From the NCBI RefSeq assembly GCF_009192765.1, contig NZ_VOHQ01000011.1, positions 62,001 to 126,000 of the forward strand: a stretch of 64,000 bases of DNA, read 5' to 3'. Of this stretch, positions 36,476 through 45,919 are shown piece by piece. The stretch comes from Agriterribacter humi. Its GTDB lineage: Bacteria > Bacteroidota > Bacteroidia > Chitinophagales > Chitinophagaceae. A program made the position numbers and the translations under genes. How positions within the stretch are numbered: the stretch's first letter is position 1; each line of letters opens with the position of its first letter. The notes below the pieces were generated by a model. The model saw only the letters and a list, made by a program, of their open reading frames with translations. It was not told the origin of the DNA and ran no database searches.

Positions 36476-37006
36476 ATGGCTGTAACAAAATGGGTATTGG
36501 ATCCCGCTCATACCGAAATAACTTTTAAAATAAGGCACCTGATGATAGCAAATGTGACGGGAAGCTTTAAAAAATTTAATTCGGAAGCCGAAACCAATGG
36601 TGATGATTTCGGCAGCGCTAAAGTAACTTTTACTGCGGAAACGGCATCTGTTACGACCAATAACGAACAAAGAGATACGCATTTAAAAAGTGATGATTTC
36701 TTTAATGCTGAAAAGTATCCCGAAATTAAATTTGAATCCACAGGGCTAAAGAAAAAGAATGATGATGAATACGAGTTGGAGGGTAAACTTACCATCCGTG
36801 ATGTAACTAAAGCTATAAAATTGAATGTAGAAGCCGGTGGTGTAGTAGTAGACGGATATGGACAAACGAAGGCAGGCTTTTCTGTAGCAGGAAAGATAAA
36901 CCGAAAGGATTTTGGCTTAAACTGGAACGCCGTTACCGAAGCCGGTGGCATAGTAGTAAGCGATGAAGTGAGAATGATAATTGAAGTGCAATATATTAAG
37001 CAGTAG
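36476..37006 (+). CDS. YceI-family protein
   Basis: A 176-residue lipocalin-like protein of the YceI family, members of which bind polyisoprenoid lipids in a beta-barrel. The N-terminal KWVLDPAHTEITFKIRHLMI and the closing NRKDFGLNWNAV are family signatures. No signal peptide is visible, so it is probably cytoplasmic, unlike E. coli YceI. A TACCTTTG -7-like element lies at 36368-36375, about 100 bases upstream. The gene ends in a strong hairpin. Confidence 0.88.
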   Translation: MAVTKWVLDPAHTEITFKIRHLMIANVTGSFKKFNSEAETNGDDFGSAKVTFTAETASVTTNNEQRDTHLKSDDFFNAEKYPEIKFESTGLKKKNDDEYELEGKLTIRDVTKAIKLNVEAGGVVVDGYGQTKAGFSVAGKINRKDFGLNWNAVTEAGGIVVSDEVRMIIEVQYIKQ

Positions 37007-37054
37007 AAGTTTGTAAAGACTATACTTTCGGTACGGCATGTCATTTATGTATAA

Positions 37055-37103
37055 AATGGAGTATTTCCCGTTGGTATTGCCAGCGCAGATACTCCATTAT
37101 TTT
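37055..37103 (+). terminator. Terminator after YceI gene
   Basis: AATGGAGTAT (37055-37064) and ATACTCCATT (37089-37098) form a perfect 10-bp stem with a 24-base loop, followed by ATTTTAAGG. The T-tract is short. Confidence 0.55.
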
Positions 37104-37122
37104 AAGGAGCTTTTTATTAATT

Positions 37123-37638
37123 TTGGGCCTGCCAGTTAAGAATAATAGAAGTGTTTTGAAGAAATTTATTATTTCCGTTCTCGACTTTTTTTATGTTCCG
37201 TTTCAAAAAATAATGGACAGGCAGACCTTCCGGTATATTGCCTGTGGCGGCGGCAATACTTTAATGGATATTGTAATTTACTTTATTACCTACAATTTTA
37301 TTCTTCAAAAACAAATCGTTCATACACCGCTTATCAGCATCAGTCCATATATTGCTGCCTTTATCATATCATTTCTGATAACATTTCCTACAGGCTTTTT
37401 TTTAATGAGAAACATTGTGTTTACGGGATCATCTTTGAGGGGAAGAGTACAGTTATTCAGGTATTTTATGCTCGTAGTAATATGTGTGTTCCTGAATTAT
37501 ATTTTTATAAAGTTATTCGTAGAGGGATTTCATTTCTACCCAACCATTGCTAAAATATGGACCACCGCTATTGTAATTTCATTCAGCTACCTGACACAAC
37601 GGAATTTTACATTTAAAGTAAGGCAGAAAGCGGAATAA
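37123..37638 (+). CDS. GtrA-family membrane protein
   Basis: A 171-residue protein with four hydrophobic helices matching GtrA (FRYIACGGGNTLMDIVIYFI, then GFFLMRNIVFTG and a C-terminal SYLTQRNFTFK motif). GtrA proteins are thought to flip lipid-linked sugars for surface glycan modification. No glycosyltransferase is adjacent. The start is taken as TTG, with AAGGAG 14-19 bases upstream; the first ATG (residue 31) would remove part of the N-terminus but keep the four helices. Confidence 0.82.
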   Translation: MGLPVKNNRSVLKKFIISVLDFFYVPFQKIMDRQTFRYIACGGGNTLMDIVIYFITYNFILQKQIVHTPLISISPYIAAFIISFLITFPTGFFLMRNIVFTGSSLRGRVQLFRYFMLVVICVFLNYIFIKLFVEGFHFYPTIAKIWTTAIVISFSYLTQRNFTFKVRQKAE

Positions 37639-37972
37639 AATACTTAAGCCGTCATCTTTTACTTTTTTCGGGATAAAAGAGAAAATAAGGAGCGGTGCTT
37701 TTGCTTGGCTTATTTATGTGTACCCCGGCCTAAGTAAATTATTCCTTGTAATAGGCTTACTCACAGGAAGGTTGGTGTTAGGATAGCAACAGCCAGAACA
37801 GAAAAAAGGATAAGGTTTATTTGTAGAATTGCATAAAAGTGATCTAAAGTTTTATTGTTTTTGGCTTGGTATTGATTAATATTGAAAATGATTAAAATAG
37901 TGGCACGATTCAAGCTAAAAGTGAATCTGGGTTAAATATCTAAAAAATATGAAACAAACGGCATAAATTTTA

Positions 37973-38052
37973 AACGGTATTTTGCTACCGTTTTTTAACG
38001 GTACTTTTGCTACCGTTTTTTAACGGTATTTTGCTACCGTTTTTTAACGGTA
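37973..38052 (+). repeat. Tandem hairpin array (terminator-like repeat, about 24 bp)
   Basis: Three full copies of AACGGTA - short loop - TACCGTT - TTTT lie at 37973, 37997 and 38022, with a fourth half copy at 38046. Periods are 24, 25 and 24 bases. Each copy has a perfect 7-bp stem, a 6-7 base loop and a run of T, so each alone looks like an intrinsic terminator. The array lies in a 598-base gap (37639-38236) in which I see no gene. Confidence 0.75.
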
Positions 38053-38236
38053 TTTTTTCCTATAATCAACGGTTTTTTTAAGCGGAAATTACCATTTGTT
38101 ATTGGGTATCTTAACGATATAAATAATTTTAATTTGTAATTAATTGAATTGCAAATATTTGTAAGCGTGTTTGTATTTCTTCTTCTGGTAGTTTTACTGT
38201 GAATTAATTATTCATTCACTTTAAACCATTTAAATC

Positions 38237-38734
38237 ATGCTTACAATTGAGAAGAAATCACTAAAAGTTGGAAAGTACGTTAGCACAGAACATGTAGACA
38301 CTGTTATCCGCACCTACAAACAAGAAAGGTGGGTACACAATTCAGAACGCCTTGGAAAAGAAGATTCATTAAGCGTTTGGTACAGCATTGAAGAATTAGA
38401 AGAGTTCCTTTCACGCTCCAAAGCTCACGGGGGCGATGGTATTAAATTCTACTTTTCGGCTTACCCCGAAAACTATACCGAACGTCCTGAATTTGCCGGT
38501 CGCCAAACGTTGGTGCTGGTAGCTACCAAAACAAAGGAGTTGGAAACTGGTGTAACAAATAAGGATATATATATTAAAGGCGAAGAAGGAGTAAAAATAT
38601 TGGCTTATAACGCCGGAAGTATTTGCCCTCCAATTTGCGGAACAAAACCGGGAACTGGTGTTTCAGGCGATGACTGGGGCGGTATTGGCGTTACTATTGT
38701 AGACAGGGGAGAAAAGGGTTTGACCGTTATATAG
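38237..38734 (+). CDS. Conserved-looking protein of unknown function
   Basis: A 165-residue soluble protein with no signal peptide or membrane helix. It has a distinctive central segment (GGDGIKFYFSAYPENYTERP, residues about 70-90) and a glycine-rich tail (CPPICGTKPGTGVSGDDWGG). I do not recognise a family. I have a general impression that similar GGDGI(K/R)FYF proteins occur in Bacteroidota beside small membrane proteins like the next gene, but cannot confirm it. It has its own terminator. Confidence 0.72.
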   Translation: MLTIEKKSLKVGKYVSTEHVDTVIRTYKQERWVHNSERLGKEDSLSVWYSIEELEEFLSRSKAHGGDGIKFYFSAYPENYTERPEFAGRQTLVLVATKTKELETGVTNKDIYIKGEEGVKILAYNAGSICPPICGTKPGTGVSGDDWGGIGVTIVDRGEKGLTVI

Positions 38735-38760
38735 GCGCATTAACATACATCACTTAATTT

Positions 38761-38795
38761 AACCCCTTTTACAAAAGGGGTTTTTCTTTTATATT
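38761..38795 (+). terminator. Intrinsic terminator
   Basis: AACCCCTTT (38761-38769), loop TACA and AAAGGGGTT (38774-38782) form a perfect 9-bp stem followed by a T-rich tail (TTTCTTTTAT). It separates the unknown 165-residue gene from the next membrane protein gene. Confidence 0.85.
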
Positions 38796-38826
38796 TTCTC
38801 ACTGCTGCCAATTACCTTGCAGCAAA

Positions 38827-39474
38827 ATGAACTGGAACATTTATATATGGCTTATTTTGCTGGGGAGCATTACTGGTGCATTGGTATATTTTAAAAAAGG
38901 GATGCCGGTTTTTCTCAGGGCTTTTCCCGTTTATCTGTTAACAACATTTATAATTGAATTCATTGGAGGGTGGCGAAGCGATAAAGGGTTAACAACCGTA
39001 TCTCTTTACAATGTGTTTACTACTATTGAATTTGTTTTTTACTTCTGGATGCTTCGCTACATGATCAACAACCGGTTTGCGAAAAAAGTTTTACTGCATA
39101 GTTTATGGCTTTATCCGATACTGGTAACTTTGAATAAGCTTTTTTTGCAGAAAGGTCCGCAATTTCATACAATAACGTTTAGCATTGGGGGGTTTCTTAT
39201 TGTAATGGCCACTATAACCTATTTCTTTGAGCTGTTCCAGCTAAACAAACCGGTTAACCTTACCCGTGAGCCACCCTTTTGGATATGTTCGGGATTGTTG
39301 TTTTTTTATGCCTGCACTTTCCCGGTGTATGCGCTTATCAATTTTTTCCAGGACCCTTCCAACATTATCATTAAAAATATAGCCTTCGTTTTCGCCATCG
39401 TGAATATTTTACTATATTCATCTTTTATCATAGCCTCATTATGCAGGATCAGAATCAGGAAATCCTTTTCTTAG
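38827..39474 (+). CDS. Multi-helix membrane protein, possible sensor partner
   Basis: A 215-residue protein with about six or seven hydrophobic helices and no known domain. Its last 34 bases overlap the start of the histidine kinase gene, so the two are coupled. The arrangement suggests that this protein may supply the membrane sensing part for a kinase whose own N-terminus has only one helix. No enzyme motif is visible. The functional link is inferred from gene overlap alone. Confidence 0.7.
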   Translation: MNWNIYIWLILLGSITGALVYFKKGMPVFLRAFPVYLLTTFIIEFIGGWRSDKGLTTVSLYNVFTTIEFVFYFWMLRYMINNRFAKKVLLHSLWLYPILVTLNKLFLQKGPQFHTITFSIGGFLIVMATITYFFELFQLNKPVNLTREPPFWICSGLLFFYACTFPVYALINFFQDPSNIIIKNIAFVFAIVNILLYSSFIIASLCRIRIRKSFS

Positions 39475-40259
39475 TTGTTATAGGTGGGCTGCTGGCCCTG
39501 CTGCTGGTGGGGTTTATTGTTACCATTCTTTTTTTATACCAGCGCAAACAATATCGCCAGGAACAGGAACTGGCAAGAGTAAAAGAAGAATATGACCAGG
39601 AAGTGCTGAAATCGCAGTTGGAAATCCAGGAAACTACTTTAAAGACCATAGCGCAGGAATTGCATGATAATATTGGACAGGTGCTGTCGGTGGTAAAATT
39701 ATCATTAGCTGTTTTGCCGCTCGAAAAGGAACACCAGGCTTATACGCCTCTTCAGCACATACGGGAAGTACTAAATAAGGCCGTTTATGATCTTGCAGAC
39801 CTTACCAAGAGTTTACATACAGACCGCATAGCCCAGATTGGATTGGTAGAGTCTATCCGCTTTGACCTGGAAACACTCCGTAAAACAGGATTGATGCAGG
39901 TTAACCTGGAACTTCAGGGAGAAGAATATCGGCTGGGAGAGCAAAAGGAAATTTTTATTTTTCGTATTTTTCAGGAGTTGGTTAACAATATTCTGAAACA
40001 TGCGAAGGCTACTGAGATAGCGATCTTACTGGATTACTTATCCGATAAGGTTTTTGTTTTTTCGGTAAGAGATAATGGGGTAGGATTTAATATGCAGGAA
40101 AAAAAGAATTCCCTTTCTCCTTTAAATGGAGTTGGGTTAAAAAGTATGCGCAACAGAGCTAAACTGATAGGGGCTACAATGCTTTTTACTTCAGAACCGG
40201 GAAAGGGTACCTTTGTACATATGGAATTGCCATTACTCAGGAATCAGGAAAATGATTAA
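39441..40259 (+). CDS. NarL-type sensor histidine kinase
   Basis: A 272-residue protein with one N-terminal membrane helix (FLVVIGGLLALLLVGFIVTI), a short coiled coil (residues about 36-65) and a HisKA_3 domain with H-box AQELHDNIGQVLSVVKLSL. The ATPase domain has ELVNNILKHAKAT and the G-box DNGVGF. There is no sensor domain of its own. It overlaps the upstream membrane protein gene and is followed after 6 bases by its response regulator. Confidence 0.88.
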   Translation: MQDQNQEILFLVVIGGLLALLLVGFIVTILFLYQRKQYRQEQELARVKEEYDQEVLKSQLEIQETTLKTIAQELHDNIGQVLSVVKLSLAVLPLEKEHQAYTPLQHIREVLNKAVYDLADLTKSLHTDRIAQIGLVESIRFDLETLRKTGLMQVNLELQGEEYRLGEQKEIFIFRIFQELVNNILKHAKATEIAILLDYLSDKVFVFSVRDNGVGFNMQEKKNSLSPLNGVGLKSMRNRAKLIGATMLFTSEPGKGTFVHMELPLLRNQEND

Positions 40260-40265
40260 TCAATT

Positions 40266-40925
40266 ATGGCCGACAGCAGCAAAAAAATACAGGTGGCGGT
40301 AGTAGACGATCATACACTTTTACGCAATGCCTTAGCCAAGCTTATTGATTCGTTTGATAATTTCTCAGTATTTTTTGAAGCGCAAAACGGGGAGGAGCTA
40401 AAAGAAAAATTACGAAAAAACCTTATCCCTGAAATAATACTGCTTGATGTGAATATGCCCGGTATGAATGGCTTTGAAACGGCAGAATGGTTATTCGAAA
40501 ATCACCCTCAGATCAAGGTGCTGGCTTTGTCTATGTTTAGCGATGAAACTACGATCATACGCATGCTGAAAGCAGGCGCTAAGGGCTACATTATGAAGAC
40601 GGCCGAACCAGAAGAGCTAAACCTGGCATTAATGTCAGTGGTGCAAAAAAATTTTTACCTATCGGAATATATTTCCGGAAAGGTTGTTGGCGGACTGAAT
40701 AAAAACATGGAGTTGTCTGATGAGAATGTCATTCTTACAGATAAAGAGGTAGAGTTTTTAAAGCTCACCTGTTCGGAGCTATCGTATAAAGAAATTGCCG
40801 AAAAAATGTTTGTGGGTATACGCCGGGTAGAAGACTACCGCAATGCTTTATTTGAAAAGCTCAAAATGCGATCGAGGGTAGGATTGGTGCTTTATGCCAT
40901 AAAAAAAGGAATTTTCAAGATATAG
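40266..40925 (+). CDS. NarL/FixJ-type response regulator
   Basis: A 219-residue protein with a receiver domain (acidic pair VVDDH, phospho-acceptor aspartate in ILLDVNMP, lysine in GYIMKTAE) and a LuxR-type HTH at the C-terminus (LTDKEVEFLKLTCSELSYKE, IAEKMFVGIRRVEDYRN). It lies 6 bases after the kinase gene. A hairpin terminator follows it. Targets are unknown. Confidence 0.9.
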   Translation: MADSSKKIQVAVVDDHTLLRNALAKLIDSFDNFSVFFEAQNGEELKEKLRKNLIPEIILLDVNMPGMNGFETAEWLFENHPQIKVLALSMFSDETTIIRMLKAGAKGYIMKTAEPEELNLALMSVVQKNFYLSEYISGKVVGGLNKNMELSDENVILTDKEVEFLKLTCSELSYKEIAEKMFVGIRRVEDYRNALFEKLKMRSRVGLVLYAIKKGIFKI

Positions 40926-40941
40926 TAAAGTACTTAACCGG

Positions 40942-40966
40942 AACCTGAAAATTCAGGTTTTATAAT
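40942..40966 (+). terminator. Weak terminator after response regulator
   Basis: AACCTGAA (40942-40949) pairs with TTCAGGTT (40952-40959), followed by TTATAAT. The stem is perfect but the T-tract is poor. Confidence 0.45.
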
Positions 40967-41156
40967 GAGTTTTTCACTACCCGCACCCTATATTTCATAA
41001 CGTCAATAATATATATTTTCCTGTCCTCAACAAAAATGCTGAATCCTTTTCTGTGGAAATAAGAAAAGGACTGCCATTTTTGCATTTTCTGGTTTGATGG
41101 CATAATGCTTGCCTGTTAGCTTATAACTTTTAACTTTTAAAGGAGGATTTAATAAT

Positions 41157-43064
41157 ATGGGAAAAATAATAGGAATAGATTTAGGTACAACCAATAGTTG
41201 CGTTGCCGTTATGGAAGGCAATGAACCTGTGGTTATAGCTAATGATGAAGGTCGCCGTACTACGCCTTCTGTTGTTGCTTTTATGAAAAACGGAGAGCGC
41301 AAGGTAGGAGACCCGGCTAAACGGCAGGCAATTACCAACCCCATTAATACCATAATGTCAGTTAAGCGCTTTATGGGACGCCGGTATGACGAAGTGGGAG
41401 AAGAAATTAAACATTGGAGCTATAAGGTAGTAAAGGGTGACAATAATACTGTTCGGATAGACATAGATGGCAGATTATACACCCCCCAGGAAATTTCTGC
41501 AATGACCCTGCAGAAAATGAAAAAAACGGCTGAGGATTATTTAGGACAGGAAGTAACAGAAGCGGTTATTACTGTTCCTGCTTATTTTAATGATGCCCAG
41601 CGGCAGGCAACGAAAGAAGCCGGAGAAATTGCAGGATTAACTGTTCGTCGTATTGTAAATGAACCAACCGCGGCTGCATTGGCTTACGGCTTGGACAAAA
41701 AGCATAAGGATGAAAAAATAGCAGTGTTCGATCTGGGTGGTGGCACTTTCGATATTTCTATTCTCGAATTGGGAGATGGCGTATTTGAGGTAAAATCTAC
41801 AAACGGAGATACGCATTTGGGAGGAGACGACTTTGATAAAGTAATTATAGACTGGTTAGCTGATGAGTTTAAAAAAGATGAAAATATTGATCTGAGGAAG
41901 GATCCCATGGCTTTACAGCGTTTAAAAGAAGCGTCCGAAAAGGCTAAGGTTGAATTGTCTTCTTCCAGCGAAACCGAGATAAACCTGCCCTATATTACTG
42001 CTGCAGATGGCGTTCCCAAACATCTTGTAAAAAAGCTGACCAGGGCCAAATTTGAGCAATTAGCAGATAATCTGCTGGAAAGGTGTTTGAAACCCTGTGA
42101 ACAGGCCCTGAAAGACGCAGGCTTAAATACCAATCAGATAGATGAAGTGATATTGGTGGGCGGAAGCACACGTATTCCTAAAGTTCAGGAAATTGTTGAA
42201 AAGTTTTTTGGTAAAAAACCCAATAAGGGTGTAAATCCTGATGAAGTTGTAGCATTAGGTGCAGCAATTCAGGGAGCCGTATTAACCGGTGAAGTAAAAG
42301 ATGTATTGTTGCTTGATGTAACCCCGCTTTCGCTGGGCATTGAAACAATGGGTGGTGTAATGACACGCCTTATTGATTCTAACACAACGATACCTACAAA
42401 AAAATCAGAAGTTTTCTCAACTGCTTCCGACAACCAGCCCGGCGTTCAGATTCATGTATTGCAGGGCGAAAGACCAATGGCTTCCCAGAATAAGAGCCTG
42501 GGCATGTTTAATCTTGATGGTATACCGCCGGCACCGCGTGGCGTTCCCCAGGTTGAAGTAATATTTGATATTGACGCGAATGGCATTTTAAATGTTACCG
42601 CAAAAGATAAAGGAACCGGCAAAGAACAAAATATACGCATTGAAGCGGGTAGCGGATTAAGCAAAGACGAAGTGGAAAAAATGAAAGCCGAGGCTAAAGC
42701 CAATGAATCTTCGGATAAGGAAGCACGTGAAAAAGTAGAAAAAGTGAACCAGGCCGATAGCCTTATCTTTCAAACAGAAAAGCAACTGAAGGAATTTGGC
42801 GATAAAATACCGGCAGATAAAAAGGGACCCATAGAAGCGGGGCTCAATAAATTGAAAGAAGCGCATAAACAGCAGGATATTGCCGGCATAGATACAGCTA
42901 TGGCAGAATTAAATACCGCCTGGACGGCAGCTTCAGAAGAAATATATAAGGCCCAGCAAACAGGGGCTACTGCTTCCAATAATGCAGGCCCCGAGCAGGA
43001 ACAGCAAGGTGCTAAAGCAGATGGAGACAATGTAACTGATGCCGAATTTGAAGAAGTAAAATAA
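41157..43064 (+). CDS. dnaK: Hsp70 chaperone DnaK
   Basis: A 635-residue Hsp70. The ATPase domain has [17 protein letters not shown] (residues 4-20), [11 protein letters not shown] and [15 protein letters not shown]. The substrate domain begins after the hydrophobic linker [15 protein letters not shown], and a helical lid leads to a glutamine-rich tail ending in [12 protein letters not shown] strong AAAGGAGG site precedes the ATG. No grpE or dnaJ is adjacent, and no CIRCE or other heat-shock operator was identified. Confidence 0.97.
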   Translation: MGKIIGIDLGTTNSCVAVMEGNEPVVIANDEGRRTTPSVVAFMKNGERKVGDPAKRQAITNPINTIMSVKRFMGRRYDEVGEEIKHWSYKVVKGDNNTVRIDIDGRLYTPQEISAMTLQKMKKTAEDYLGQEVTEAVITVPAYFNDAQRQATKEAGEIAGLTVRRIVNEPTAAALAYGLDKKHKDEKIAVFDLGGGTFDISILELGDGVFEVKSTNGDTHLGGDDFDKVIIDWLADEFKKDENIDLRKDPMALQRLKEASEKAKVELSSSSETEINLPYITAADGVPKHLVKKLTRAKFEQLADNLLERCLKPCEQALKDAGLNTNQIDEVILVGGSTRIPKVQEIVEKFFGKKPNKGVNPDEVVALGAAIQGAVLTGEVKDVLLLDVTPLSLGIETMGGVMTRLIDSNTTIPTKKSEVFSTASDNQPGVQIHVLQGERPMASQNKSLGMFNLDGIPPAPRGVPQVEVIFDIDANGILNVTAKDKGTGKEQNIRIEAGSGLSKDEVEKMKAEAKANESSDKEAREKVEKVNQADSLIFQTEKQLKEFGDKIPADKKGPIEAGLNKLKEAHKQQDIAGIDTAMAELNTAWTAASEEIYKAQQTGATASNNAGPEQEQQGAKADGDNVTDAEFEEVK

Positions 43065-43088
43065 GAGTTTTTAAAATTTAATCGTAAG

Positions 43089-43118
43089 AACTCCTGAATT
43101 TTCAGGAGTTTTTTTATT
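43089..43118 (+). terminator. Intrinsic terminator of dnaK
   Basis: AACTCCTGAA (43089-43098) pairs with TTCAGGAGTT (43101-43110), followed by TTTTTT. It is a typical intrinsic terminator 25 bases after the dnaK stop. Confidence 0.88.
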
Positions 43119-43225
43119 ATAGTGAAATCTAATATAAGCGCAGATGGCTAAGTAATTTTTTTTCAGGAATAGAGGATATATTTGTCCTTTATTATCTGTA
43201 GCTTTATATAAAAATATTTGAAATA

Positions 43226-44425
43226 GTGCGGCGCAATATCATTTTAATTATTCTCTTGATTATTGGTTTAGGCGTATTACTAATACAAAGCTGTGCACAG
43301 CGCAATGATGAAAATGAAATTATACCGGTATCTAAAGAAAAGCCTGCCGATTTAGGATCTGTTTCAGCATTGCCATTAACATGTGATGCACCTGAAAATA
43401 ATCCCACAACAGAAGAAAAAATTGAACTGGGCCGTTTGCTTTTTTATGACCCGATTCTTTCGGGCAACAAGGATGTTTCCTGCGCTTCCTGCCACCATCC
43501 CGAATTTGGTTACGCCGAGAGCCTTGAATTATCAATTGGGGTGAATGGAAAGGGATTTGGATCTAACCGGCAATTTGTTCAACCTAACGATATCCCGTTT
43601 ACCAAACGAAATTCACCTGGTTTACTCAATGCCGCGTTTAATGGTATTGATATAAATGGCAATTATAAGCCTGAAGATGCGCCGATGTTTTGGGATATGC
43701 GGGCCAAAAGTCTCGAAGAGCAGGCGATGAATCCTATTAAGCAGCTTGAGGAAATGCGGGGACGTGACATAGCGGAGCATGATATGTTGAATGTGATCAT
43801 TAAAAGGTTAAGAGCTATTCCTGAATATAAACGCTTATTTACAAAAGCTTTTAATGAAGAAGATGCCATTACCGAAACAAATCTGGGTAAAGCATTAGCC
43901 AGCTTTCAACGCGGTTTGCTGGCCAATAACTCCAGGTTTGATGAATTTATGCGCGGTAACCCTGCTGCATTAACCCAGTCGGAGAAGGAGGGAATGCAAT
44001 TGTTCCTGGAATCGGGATGCGCACGTTGCCATAACGGGCCTATGCTTTCCGATTTTAAACCGCATGTACTGGGTGTTGCTGATAATGAAAAAACAGGGAT
44101 CGTTGATTCAGGGATCAATAACAGTTTTGCATTTCGCACGCCAACATTAAGAAATCTACGCTTCTCTGCTCCTTATATGCATAGCGGTAAATTAAAAACA
44201 CTTGAGCAGGTATTAACCTTTTATGAAGATCTGCACGGCAAAGCTTTGCCTAATCCGAACGTCAAAAAGGAGCAATTGGATACGCTTGCTATACAAACCC
44301 GCGTAGCATTTAAAAATATTCCGCGAATAGTTGAATTTTTAAATACGCTCAATGATGATAAGTACGACAGAAGAATACCGGATGCTGTGCCCAGTGGGTT
44401 GAGCGTGGGTGGCAACATTAAATAA
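43226..44425 (+). CDS. Cytochrome-c peroxidase / MauG-family lipoprotein
   Basis: A 399-residue di-heme protein. The signal has a hydrophobic helix ending in a lipobox near Cys23 (LIQSCAQR). Heme sites are CASCHHPEFGYAE (near residue 90) and CARCHNGP (near residue 268); the C-terminal PTLRNLRFSAPYMHSG is typical. Family members reduce hydrogen peroxide with electrons from cytochrome c or act on protein substrates. The start is a GTG. It would sit in the periplasm, lipid-anchored. Confidence 0.88.
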   Translation: MRRNIILIILLIIGLGVLLIQSCAQRNDENEIIPVSKEKPADLGSVSALPLTCDAPENNPTTEEKIELGRLLFYDPILSGNKDVSCASCHHPEFGYAESLELSIGVNGKGFGSNRQFVQPNDIPFTKRNSPGLLNAAFNGIDINGNYKPEDAPMFWDMRAKSLEEQAMNPIKQLEEMRGRDIAEHDMLNVIIKRLRAIPEYKRLFTKAFNEEDAITETNLGKALASFQRGLLANNSRFDEFMRGNPAALTQSEKEGMQLFLESGCARCHNGPMLSDFKPHVLGVADNEKTGIVDSGINNSFAFRTPTLRNLRFSAPYMHSGKLKTLEQVLTFYEDLHGKALPNPNVKKEQLDTLAIQTRVAFKNIPRIVEFLNTLNDDKYDRRIPDAVPSGLSVGGNIK

Positions 44426-44461
44426 TACCTCTTACATTTATGGAAACAATCTGCCGCACGA

Positions 44462-44968
44462 ATGACAAAAATTGGTTTAATATCCGATACCCACGGCTTT
44501 CTCGATGAAACTATTTTCAGGCATTTTGAACATTGTGATGAAATATGGCATGCAGGCGATTTCGGCGATCATGCTGTGGCAGATGCGCTTAAAACCTTTA
44601 AGCCACTGAAAGCTGTATATGGCAATATAGATTCGAATGATATAAGAAGTATTTATCCCGAAAAACTTCATTTTGCAACAGAGCAGGTACGTGTTTTTAT
44701 GCAGCATATTGGCGGGTACCCAGGGAGGTATGCACCGGGGGTAAAGAAAGAAATTATAAATAATCAACCGGCATTGTTTATCAGCGGGCATTCGCATATT
44801 TTGAAAATAATATACGACGATCAGCTCAATTGTCTGCACATCAATCCGGGAGCTGCGGGAAGGCAGGGATGGCATAAAGTAAGAACGATAGTACGGCTGG
44901 TAATTGATGGCAATACAATGAAGGATTGCGAAGTAATTGAATTGGGTAAGAACAGCAGCAGGTTATAA
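44462..44968 (+). CDS. YfcE-type metallophosphoesterase
   Basis: A 168-residue calcineurin-like phosphoesterase. Metal ligands are visible in GLISDTHGFLDE (residues 4-15), HAGDFGD, VYGNIDSND and ISGHSHI. The small size and motif spacing match the YfcE/MJ0936 group of cytosolic phosphodiesterases whose natural substrate is unclear. It lies 36 bases after the peroxidase gene. Confidence 0.88.
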   Translation: MTKIGLISDTHGFLDETIFRHFEHCDEIWHAGDFGDHAVADALKTFKPLKAVYGNIDSNDIRSIYPEKLHFATEQVRVFMQHIGGYPGRYAPGVKKEIINNQPALFISGHSHILKIIYDDQLNCLHINPGAAGRQGWHKVRTIVRLVIDGNTMKDCEVIELGKNSSRL

Positions 44969-45002
44969 TGTATGGTTATTATTTTGTTTCGGTAATGCTT
45001 AA

Positions 45003-45863
45003 TTATGCCTGTTCGGTAGTTTTATCAAAAGTTAATACCGGAATTTTTGAAGCGTACGACAATAATTTATTGGTAATCCTGTTCCATAAGCCGGGCAGGC
45101 GAAATTCTTTTATTGACTGTCCAAGGATAAGATCTGCATTGATCCGTTTCGAAAAATCAAGCGTGCTCTTGGCAAGATTTTTTCCTTCTAATAAAAAACA
45201 TTGAACAGGAATGGAAGAAACGCTTTGCACCAGTTCGAGTGTTTTATCTACTATATTGTTTCCATTGCTGTTGTTCAAATAGCTTCTCAAAGAAACCAGG
45301 TAAACAGTTGATTTAAAAGAGCGGGCCAGCATCGTGGCAAGTTTAATCCGTTCTACCGGGATATCATTGTACAGGGGTAATACGATCTTCTTGAAATGAC
45401 TTACCAGGCCGCCAGACCTGACTGCCAGAATGGGGATATTGGTTTTGCGGGCCAACATGCTGATAGAAATAGAAGAAATGATACGTTGCAGTAAGTTAAA
45501 TTTAGATAGTCCCAATACCACCATATCCATATTATAGGACTCAATATATTGTTTGAGCTGCGCTTGCGGGTGTCCTTGCAACAGGCTGATCTCAATTTCT
45601 CCTTCCCCACACAATTGACTTTTATATGCTGCTTTAAGCCTGGCAAGTTTTTCGCGGCAGGTTTGCATATTAATATGCGATGCATAGGGCGTAAAGCGGC
45701 TGGCATCTATTGGCAAAAATGGGAAAACAGGGTTAAATACAACATGTACCAGGTGAATATTGCAATTAAAGCTATTGGCCATCTCTATAGCTTTGGCAAT
45801 GGCCCATTTATTTTTGGCTGTAAAATCAACCGGAACGAGGATATTGTACAATTTGTTTTGCAT
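45003..45863 (-). CDS. Tandem-domain universal stress protein
   Basis: A 286-residue protein with two UspA-like domains (residues about 1-145 and 150-280). Each starts with a strand such as YNILVPVDFTAKNKWAIAKA and ends with a pattern like MVVLGLSKFNLLQRIIS, PILAVR. The usual ATP-binding GxxG-x(9)-GS signature is not clear in either half, so nucleotide binding is doubtful. It is the second gene of an operon, 56 bases after the glycosyltransferase-HAD fusion. Confidence 0.83.
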   Translation of the reverse strand: MQNKLYNILVPVDFTAKNKWAIAKAIEMANSFNCNIHLVHVVFNPVFPFLPIDASRFTPYASHINMQTCREKLARLKAAYKSQLCGEGEIEISLLQGHPQAQLKQYIESYNMDMVVLGLSKFNLLQRIISSISISMLARKTNIPILAVRSGGLVSHFKKIVLPLYNDIPVERIKLATMLARSFKSTVYLVSLRSYLNNSNGNNIVDKTLELVQSVSSIPVQCFLLEGKNLAKSTLDFSKRINADLILGQSIKEFRLPGLWNRITNKLLSYASKIPVLTFDKTTEQA

Positions 45864-45919
45864 AGAAAAGGTTTTTTTGGTTTATAAAAGTTTTCATTCG
45901 GATATGGATATATATTAGA

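Noticed and set aside
36508-37044. 178-codon reverse-strand frame over the YceI gene
   Set aside because: The forward frame has clear YceI motifs; the reverse frame is serine- and threonine-rich antisense text.
37973-38052. CRISPR-like array
   Set aside because: The units are contiguous hairpins without variable spacers, and no cas genes are nearby.
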